NCBI GenBank assembly: GCA_030045215.1
Contig: JASIBJ010000741.1
Span: 1-10,395 of the forward strand
Direction: 5' to 3'
From: Streptosporangiaceae bacterium
GTDB taxonomy: Bacteria > Actinomycetota > Actinomycetes > Streptosporangiales > Streptosporangiaceae
DNA length: 10,395 bases
A program made the position numbers and the translations under genes. Shown here piece after piece: positions 6,204 to 10,395 of the stretch (position 1 is the stretch's first letter; each line of letters opens with the position of its first letter). Below the pieces are notes generated by a model that worked only from the letters and a program-made list of their open reading frames with translations, was not told the DNA's origin and did not search any database.

Positions 6204-7548
6204 GCGCCGAGCAGGACCCACGGCAGGCGAGCAGGGCACGGCCCGTGCCGAGCAGGAAGCGGTCGCCTTCGCCTCCGACTTGATCCGCATCGACACGACC
6301 AACCGCGGCGGCGGTGTCGGTCACGAGCGCCCGGCGGCCGAGTACGTGGCCGAGCGGCTCGCGGAGGCCGGCCTGGAGCCGGTCCTGCTGGAGTCGGCCC
6401 CAGGCCGCGCCAACGTGGTGGCCAGGATCGCGGGCGAGGACCCGTCGGCGGACGCGCTGCTCGCGCACGGTCACCTGGACGTGGTTCCGGCCGAGCCGGC
6501 CGACTGGGCCAGGCACCCGTTCGGCGGCGAGATCGCCGACGGCATGCTGCACGGCCGCGGTGCGGTCGACATGAAGAACGCCGACGCGGTCCTGGTCGCC
6601 GTGGCCCGGCATCTCGCCCGCGCCGGCGTGCGGCCGCGCCGGGATGTCGTACTCGCGTTCACGGCGGACGAGGAAGACACCGCCGCCTACGGTGCGGGGT
6701 GGCTGGTGGAAAACCATGCCGGCCTGTTCGACGGCTGCACCGAGGCGATAGGCGAGTCGGGCGCGTTCACCTTCCATGCCGGGAACGAGGTGCGTCTGTA
6801 CCCGGTGGCGTCCGCGGAGCGGGGCACGGCCTGGCTAAAGCTAACCGCGCGCGGCCGGGCCGGCCACGGCTCGAAGGCTAATGCCGACAACGCGGTGGCG
6901 AAGCTGGCTCACGCCGTCACGCGGATTGCCGACCATCGGTGGCCGGTGCGGCTCATTCCTACCGTCCGCGCCGCGATCTCGGCGCTCGCGCAGTCGGCCG
7001 GCGTGGCGCCGGCCGAACTCGAGGACGAAGCCGCGGTCGCCCGCACGCTCAGCCGGATCGGCCCGGCCGCCGTGCTGGTCGCCAACACGATCCGCAACAG
7101 CGCCAACCCCACCATGCTGGCCGCCGGCTACAAGGTGAACGTGATCCCGGCCGAGGCGACTGCGTGTGTGGACGGTCGGATGCTGCCGGGGTACGAGGCG
7201 GAGTTCGAGGCGGCTCTGGACGAGCTGACCGGCCCGGACGTGAACTGGGAATTCCTGCATCGCGAGGTGCCGCTCGAGGCTCCGGTCGACGCGCCGATCG
7301 TGACGGCGATGACGGACGCTCTGCTAGCCGAGGATCCGGGCGCGCAGGTCGTGCCGTACTGCATGAGCGGCGGCACGGATGCGAAGCAGTTCTCCCGGCT
7401 CGGCATTGCCGGATACGGCTTCACGCCGCTACGGCTGGCGCCCGACTTCGACTACTACGAGATGTTCCACGGCGTCAACGAGCGGGTTCCGGTTGCCGGA
7501 GTGGAGTTCGCGGTGCGCGTGGTCACACGCTTCCTGACCGCCGCATGA
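6196..7548 (+). CDS. M20-family metallopeptidase (ArgE/DapE/ACY1/CPG2-like)
   Basis: A 450-residue cytoplasmic di-zinc hydrolase of dipeptides or N-acyl amino acids. The catalytic domain contains HGHLD (His93 metal ligand, Asp95), GRGAVDMKN (bridging Asp125), TADEED (general base Glu159, ligand Glu160), IGESG (Glu187) and, near the end, MFHGVNE (final ligand His425). GRAGHGSKAN (220-229) opens the inserted dimerisation domain. Length is typical. The start is TTG at 6196: GGAG at 6185-6188 lies 7 nt upstream inside dppA, and no ATG or GTG in frame fits. The start overlaps the dppA stop, so the two are translationally coupled. Sharing an operon with a D-aminopeptidase and an LD-carboxypeptidase suggests a role in breaking down short peptides containing D-residues. 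The exact substrate (dipeptide, acyl amino acid or succinyl-DAP-like) cannot be fixed. The protein appears complete up to its last residues FLTAA. Confidence 0.9.
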   Translation: MAERRAGPTAGEQGTARAEQEAVAFASDLIRIDTTNRGGGVGHERPAAEYVAERLAEAGLEPVLLESAPGRANVVARIAGEDPSADALLAHGHLDVVPAEPADWARHPFGGEIADGMLHGRGAVDMKNADAVLVAVARHLARAGVRPRRDVVLAFTADEEDTAAYGAGWLVENHAGLFDGCTEAIGESGAFTFHAGNEVRLYPVASAERGTAWLKLTARGRAGHGSKANADNAVAKLAHAVTRIADHRWPVRLIPTVRAAISALAQSAGVAPAELEDEAAVARTLSRIGPAAVLVANTIRNSANPTMLAAGYKVNVIPAEATACVDGRMLPGYEAEFEAALDELTGPDVNWEFLHREVPLEAPVDAPIVTAMTDALLAEDPGAQVVPYCMSGGTDAKQFSRLGIAGYGFTPLRLAPDFDYYEMFHGVNERVPVAGVEFAVRVVTRFLTAA

Positions 7549-7567
7549 ACGGGAGAGCCGGGCGCCG

Positions 7568-7825
7568 GCCAGCCACGACCTCGGCGTGGCCTGGAACATC
7601 GCCGATAGGGTCGCGGTCATGTACCTGGGGCGGATCGTCGAGACCGGGCCGGTGAGCGAGGTGCTGCTCCGCCTCCGCCACCCCTGCACCCAGGCGCTGA
7701 TCTCGGTGCTCCCGGCACTGCCCGGCGAAGGAGCGTCCACCAGCCTCATCGCCTGTCATCTGGCCGACCTTGACCAGTCAGCGCTGCTGGCGCCCAGCGA
7801 GCCATACCGGCAGGGAGCCTCATGA
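7568..7825 (+). pseudogene. Remnant of a Dpp/Opp-type ABC transporter ATP-binding protein
   Basis: This frame encodes only the end of a peptide-transporter ATPase: the H-loop SHDLGV, then NIADRVAVMYLGRIVETGP, EVLLR and RHPCTQALISVLPALPG, a near-textbook Opp/Dpp C-terminal stretch. Walker A, Q-loop, signature motif and Walker B, which should occupy about 200 residues before the H-loop, are missing; the M20 stop codon lies about 20 bp upstream instead. A second loss appears after PALPGEGA: the usual Cys-rich FHPRCP region is gone, and the sequence jumps to IACHLADLD, which resembles the normal end of these proteins. The frame is still open and its TGA overlaps the next ATG (ATGA), the old operon junction. 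A start such as GTG at 7586 could give an 79-residue product, but it could not bind ATP. It is read as a decayed dpp/opp gene with 5' and internal deletions. Confidence 0.75.
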
Positions 7826-8793
7826 CGGCCGGGGCGGCCGGATCGGGACCTGCGGACGGCGGGCCGTGCTCATTAGCCAGGCCGCCAGCGTTGCGGCCGG
7901 GAGACCGGGTTGCGGTGCTGTCCGCGAGCAGCCCGGCCAATCAGGCTGAGCTCGCAGCCGGCCTGGACGCGCTGCGGTTCGCGGGCCTGGAGCCGGTGGT
8001 CTATCCGAGCGCCACCGACGACGGCAGCACGCGCAGCTATCTGGCCGGCGACGACAAGCTGCGGTCCGGTGACCTGTCCGCGGCGCTCGCCGATCCGGCC
8101 ATCGCCGGGATCATCTTTGCCACCGGCGGTTACGGCGCGCAGCGCACCCTGGCCGCACTGGACTGGGACACCCTGGCCGACCTGCCGCCGAAGGTGCTGG
8201 CCGGCTATTCGGACGCGACCGCGATCCTGGAGGCATTTGCGGCCAGGCTCGGCTGGGCCAGCCTGCACAGCCCGATGGTCACCTCCTCAGGTGACACCGC
8301 GCATTACTCGTTCGGGTCGCTGCTGCGCGCGCTCATGCGCCCCGATCAGGCCCTGATCACGCAGTACCCGGGGGCGGTCACGCTGGCTGGCGGCGTCGCC
8401 CGCGGGATCACGCTGGGCGGCAACCTGACGTTGCTCGCGTCGTCGGTCGGCACCGACACCTCGCTGCCCGCGCGCGGCGGCGTCCTGCTCGTCGAGGAGG
8501 AGCACGAGGACCCGTACCGGGTCGACCGCATGCTCACCCAGTTGCGACGCAGCGGCTATCTGGACGGGGTGGCCGGGATCATCGGCGGGACGTTCACCGG
8601 CTGCGGCGAGCCCGCGCTGATCGAGGACATCCTCACCGAGCGACTCGGTGACCTCGGAGTACCACTCGTCGCCTGGGCCAACGTCGGCCACGGCGGGCAC
8701 CAGCAGGCCTACCCGATCGGCATCGCCGCCGAACTGGACGCCGACGCCCGTACCCTGCGCCTGCTTGACCCGCCGCTACGCATGGGCAGCTAG
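7822..8793 (+). CDS. LD-carboxypeptidase (peptidase family S66, LdcA/MccF-like)
   Basis: A 323-residue serine peptidase. S66 enzymes cut L,D-bonds, classically releasing D-Ala from murein tetrapeptide during recycling; MccF relatives cleave microcin C-type conjugates and give self-immunity. The N-terminal domain has LRPGDRVAVLSASSP (24-38), FATGGYGAQRTL (99-110) and the nucleophile elbow GYSDAT with Ser130. The C-terminal domain has GGNLTLLASSVGT (199-211), LLVEEEHEDPYRVDRML with the probable catalytic Glu225, and NVGHGGHQQAYPIG with His290. The triad is therefore complete. The ATG at 7822 has GGGAG 4 nt upstream and overlaps the stop of the ABC-ATPase remnant. Last gene of the dppA-M20 operon. 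Which branch (LdcA or MccF) it belongs to cannot be settled here; the operon context favours peptide or murein recycling. Confidence 0.9.
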   Translation: MTAGAAGSGPADGGPCSLARPPALRPGDRVAVLSASSPANQAELAAGLDALRFAGLEPVVYPSATDDGSTRSYLAGDDKLRSGDLSAALADPAIAGIIFATGGYGAQRTLAALDWDTLADLPPKVLAGYSDATAILEAFAARLGWASLHSPMVTSSGDTAHYSFGSLLRALMRPDQALITQYPGAVTLAGGVARGITLGGNLTLLASSVGTDTSLPARGGVLLVEEEHEDPYRVDRMLTQLRRSGYLDGVAGIIGGTFTGCGEPALIEDILTERLGDLGVPLVAWANVGHGGHQQAYPIGIAAELDADARTLRLLDPPLRMGS

Positions 8794-8867
8794 GTGGCGA
8801 GGGCGCTCTGCGGGAACGGGATCTTGTCGTACACGTCCAGCAGCAGGGGTTCCTGCCCGCCCGCCAT
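8790..8867 (-). CDS. Candidate 25-codon small ORF, function unknown
   Basis: A short minus-strand frame starts with ATG at 8867, three bases after GAGGA, and ends at TAG overlapping the LD-carboxypeptidase stop. The predicted peptide is acidic-hydrophobic (LLLDVYDKIPFP, then QSALAT). It matches no family I recognise. It could be a real microprotein, a peptide precursor, or the leftover C-terminus of a longer lost gene. The ECF-type promoter candidate at 8813-8837 lies inside it, so chance occurrence must be considered. Confidence 0.25.
   Translation of the reverse strand: MAGGQEPLLLDVYDKIPFPQSALAT
8813..8837 (+). promoter_or_regulatory. Candidate ECF sigma-factor promoter GGAAC-N16-CGTC
   Basis: GGAAC (8813-8817) and CGTC (8834-8837) are separated by 16 bp, the classic ECF promoter layout, about 125 nt upstream of a sigma-factor gene. 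This would allow autoregulation of the SigE-family operon. The recognition sequence of this particular sigma group is not known to me. Confidence 0.35.
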
Positions 8868-8871
8868 TTTT
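8843..8871 (+). terminator. Weak terminator-like hairpin after the LD-carboxypeptidase gene
   Basis: GCAGG-GGTT-CCTGC (8843-8856) makes a 5-bp stem, and a TTTTT run (8867-8871) follows after 10 bases. The stem is short and the T-run is not adjacent, so termination is only a possibility. The same T-run is the A-rich spacer in front of the candidate minus-strand ORF. Confidence 0.2.
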
Positions 8872-8963
8872 CCTCGCCCCGCTCTGCAACCTCCTGACCG
8901 GCTCGGGCGCTGTATCCGGTCGAGAGTGAGGACAGGGCGATCCGCCCGGCCGCCAGGAGAGAG

Positions 8964-9521
8964 GTGTCGACGCGCATGACGCCCGCTGACCGAGAGGAAT
9001 TCGTCAGCTTCGCGACGGCCGTCGCGCCCCGGCTGCGGCGTACCGCCTACCTCATGTGCGGGAACTGGCACACTGCCGAGGACCTGACCCAGACCACGCT
9101 GACCAAGCTGTTCGCCTCGTGGGACCGGATCAGACGCCATGAAGCACTGAGCAACTACGCCCTGCGCACCCTGCTTAACACCTACCTGGCAGAAAAGCGC
9201 AGGCGGCGGTCGCGCGAGCTCCCGACGGCCGACCTACCCGACCGGGCCGTGCTGACCGACTCGCCCGAGCAGCGGATGGACATCATGGCGGCCCTCGCCA
9301 AGCTGTCGCCCAGGGGTAGGGCGATCGTGGTGCTTCGGTACTGGTCCGACCAGAGCATCGAGCAGGTGGCCGATCTGCTGGCCTGCTCGCCAGGAAACGT
9401 CAAGAGCCAGAGCACCAGAACCCTGCAGCGGCTGCGGCTGCTCCTCGGCGAAGACCTGACCGAACTGGACACAGGCAGCAATGTCCGCAGTGATGCGATC
9501 ACGGGGATCAGTCATGAGTGA
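8964..9521 (+). CDS. SigE-family RNA polymerase sigma factor (ECF)
   Basis: A 185-residue group IV sigma factor. Residues about 12-80 are region 2 (FATAVAPRLRRTAYLMCGNW, AEDLTQTTLTKLFASW, then LRTLLNTYLAEKRRR); about 103-160 are region 4 with a helix-turn-helix (LSPRGRAIVVLRYWSDQSIEQVADLL, then CSPGNVKSQSTRTLQRLR). The LMCGNWHTAEDL pattern is characteristic of the actinobacterial SigE-type group. GTG at 8964 has AGGAG at 8955-8959; ATG at 8976 would remove four residues and is possible. The stop overlaps the next gene by 8 nt, so the downstream membrane protein is co-translated and is the natural candidate for a partner that controls this factor. No zinc-binding anti-sigma gene is visible. 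The candidate promoter at 8813-8837 suggests self-activation. Confidence 0.93.
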   Translation: MSTRMTPADREEFVSFATAVAPRLRRTAYLMCGNWHTAEDLTQTTLTKLFASWDRIRRHEALSNYALRTLLNTYLAEKRRRRSRELPTADLPDRAVLTDSPEQRMDIMAALAKLSPRGRAIVVLRYWSDQSIEQVADLLACSPGNVKSQSTRTLQRLRLLLGEDLTELDTGSNVRSDAITGISHE

Positions 9522-10395
9522 GACCAGGCTTACCCAGCTGCTCGACGAGGCCATCCGGCCGGAGCCGCCGATGGGGTCAGTGGTCACCGCCTCGATGCGG
9601 GCCGGTGACCGGCTGCGCCGGCGGCGCCGGATCTCGGCCACCGCGATAGCCGCGGCCGTCACGGCGCTCGCCGTCACCGCGTTCGCCGTCGCCCTGAGCT
9701 ACCGGCCTGCTCCAGCCGCACCCACTGGGGTCCGTCACACCTGGGTGGCCTTCATCGAAACCTCGCTGCGCACAGTGGTCGCTGTCGACCTGGCCACGGG
9801 CAGGCAAAGCCGACCCATCCGCGTGCCGACCATCTCGGGCCTACTGCCGTACGGGCAGGCGATCCTGAGCGCGCAGGACGGCCAGACCGTCTGGGTCACC
9901 AGCCCCAACGAGATGACGCCGATTAACGCCCTCACAGATCAAGCTGGCCCGACCATCCATTTCGCCCAGGACACCACGACCGCAGTCATTCTGGCCGACG
10001 GGACCCGCGCCTACGTGGCTTCGGGCACCGGCGGGGTCTTGGTAGTCGATCTCACCAACCGGAAAGTGCTAGCGGAAATCAAGGTACCGACGTGCCAGTA
10101 CCTGGTGTTGAGCCCCGACGGCAGCCTGGTCTATGCCTACACCGACAAGGGCATCGCCGTCATCAGCACAAGGACGAACCTGGTGCTGGAAACCTTTCCC
10201 GCTCCCCTGCCCCCGTACGAGATCTCGGTGGCGCCGGACAGCACGACGGCCTACGCGTTCGTCGAGCGCTACGCGTCACTTTCGGACATGCAGCCGGAGG
10301 GATGGTCCGCACAGGTGGAGCGCATCAGCGTGGCAACCGGCGCGACGAGGACCTTCACGATCCGGCATTCGGATGCTGCGGCGCTGGCCCCGGAT
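9514..10395 (+). CDS. Membrane-anchored YVTN-type beta-propeller protein, 3' end outside the window
   Basis: Reading from ATG at 9514, 294 codons stay open to the end of the window. Residues 1-38 are a short cytoplasmic segment (TQLLDEAIRPEPP, then the Arg-rich RLRRRRR), and 40-62 form one Ala/Val-rich transmembrane helix. From about 73 the protein is extracytoplasmic, with beta-propeller blades: VVAVDLATGR (88-97), ADGTRAYVASGTGGVLVVDL (161-180), LVLSPDGSLVYAYTDKGIAVIS (197-218) and ISVAPDSTTAYAFV (237-250). The repeat unit 'DG-x2-(V/A)YV...(V/I)-x-V-(I/D)' is the YVTN/surface-layer type. The 8-nt overlap with the sigma-factor gene implies coupled expression. The N-terminal segment resembles the layout of membrane-bound sigma regulators found beside SigE-type factors, but no known anti-sigma domain or HxxxCxxC zinc motif is present. 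A sensor or negative regulator of the sigma factor is an inference. Confidence 0.85.
   Translation, partial: MSETRLTQLLDEAIRPEPPMGSVVTASMRAGDRLRRRRRISATAIAAAVTALAVTAFAVALSYRPAPAAPTGVRHTWVAFIETSLRTVVAVDLATGRQSRPIRVPTISGLLPYGQAILSAQDGQTVWVTSPNEMTPINALTDQAGPTIHFAQDTTTAVILADGTRAYVASGTGGVLVVDLTNRKVLAEIKVPTCQYLVLSPDGSLVYAYTDKGIAVISTRTNLVLETFPAPLPPYEISVAPDSTTAYAFVERYASLSDMQPEGWSAQVERISVATGATRTFTIRHSDAAALAPD

Noticed and set aside
5298..6302. 334-codon minus-strand open frame
   Set aside because: It lies antisense to the dppA-type gene, which has all catalytic residues of M55; the minus-strand translation is Arg/Gly/Val-rich without motifs.
6939..7655. 238-codon plus-strand frame overlapping the M20 gene and the ABC remnant
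   Set aside because: Out-of-frame shadow of the M20 gene, rich in Arg and Gly. It also reads through the ABC remnant in the wrong frame.

Overview
This is a GC-rich window with the look of an actinomycete (Actinomycetota), probably filamentous. The codon third positions are strongly G/C, GTG and TTG starts occur, there is a ClpP pair next to a PopR/ClgR-type regulator, and there is a SigE-family sigma factor. The genus cannot be fixed from the sequence. No rRNA, tRNA, CRISPR array, transposase or phage gene was seen.

Left part (1-2110). A secreted protein with a C-terminal lysozyme-like (GH25/DUF1906-type) domain runs leftward and ends at a strong hairpin. A 359-bp divergent intergenic region separates it from a rightward double hot-dog (MaoC-like) protein.

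Proteolysis module (2250-4026). A PopR/ClgR-type XRE activator converges, with 3 bp between stop codons, on a two-gene clpP operon in which stop and start are 2 nt apart. The activator ends in Leu-Leu-Ala-Ala, which resembles the C-terminal Ala-Ala degron of Streptomyces PopR and ClgR. A perfect palindrome (TCTGCT-N3-AGCAGA) lies just upstream of a possible clpP promoter and resembles the described PopR operator. Together these suggest a feedback circuit: when the housekeeping ClpP fails, the regulator is stabilised and the reserve ClpP pair is switched on. The second ClpP has Asn in place of the catalytic Asp.

Transport pair (4037-5291). An Lrp/AsnC regulator is divergent from a LysE/RhtB amino-acid exporter, a common arrangement in which the regulator controls the exporter.

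Peptide-degradation operon (5364-8793). A DppA-type D-aminopeptidase (M55), an M20 metallopeptidase and an S66 LD-carboxypeptidase are tightly coupled. Between the last two lies a remnant of a Dpp/Opp-type ABC ATPase, cut down to its H-loop and C-terminal tail. The set suggests catabolism or recycling of D-amino-acid peptides, such as murein peptides, in an operon that has lost its importer.

Right end (8790-10395). A 170-bp gap holds an ECF-type promoter candidate and a possible 25-codon ORF on the minus strand. A SigE-family sigma factor follows, overlapping by 8 nt a membrane-anchored YVTN-type beta-propeller protein that runs off the window.
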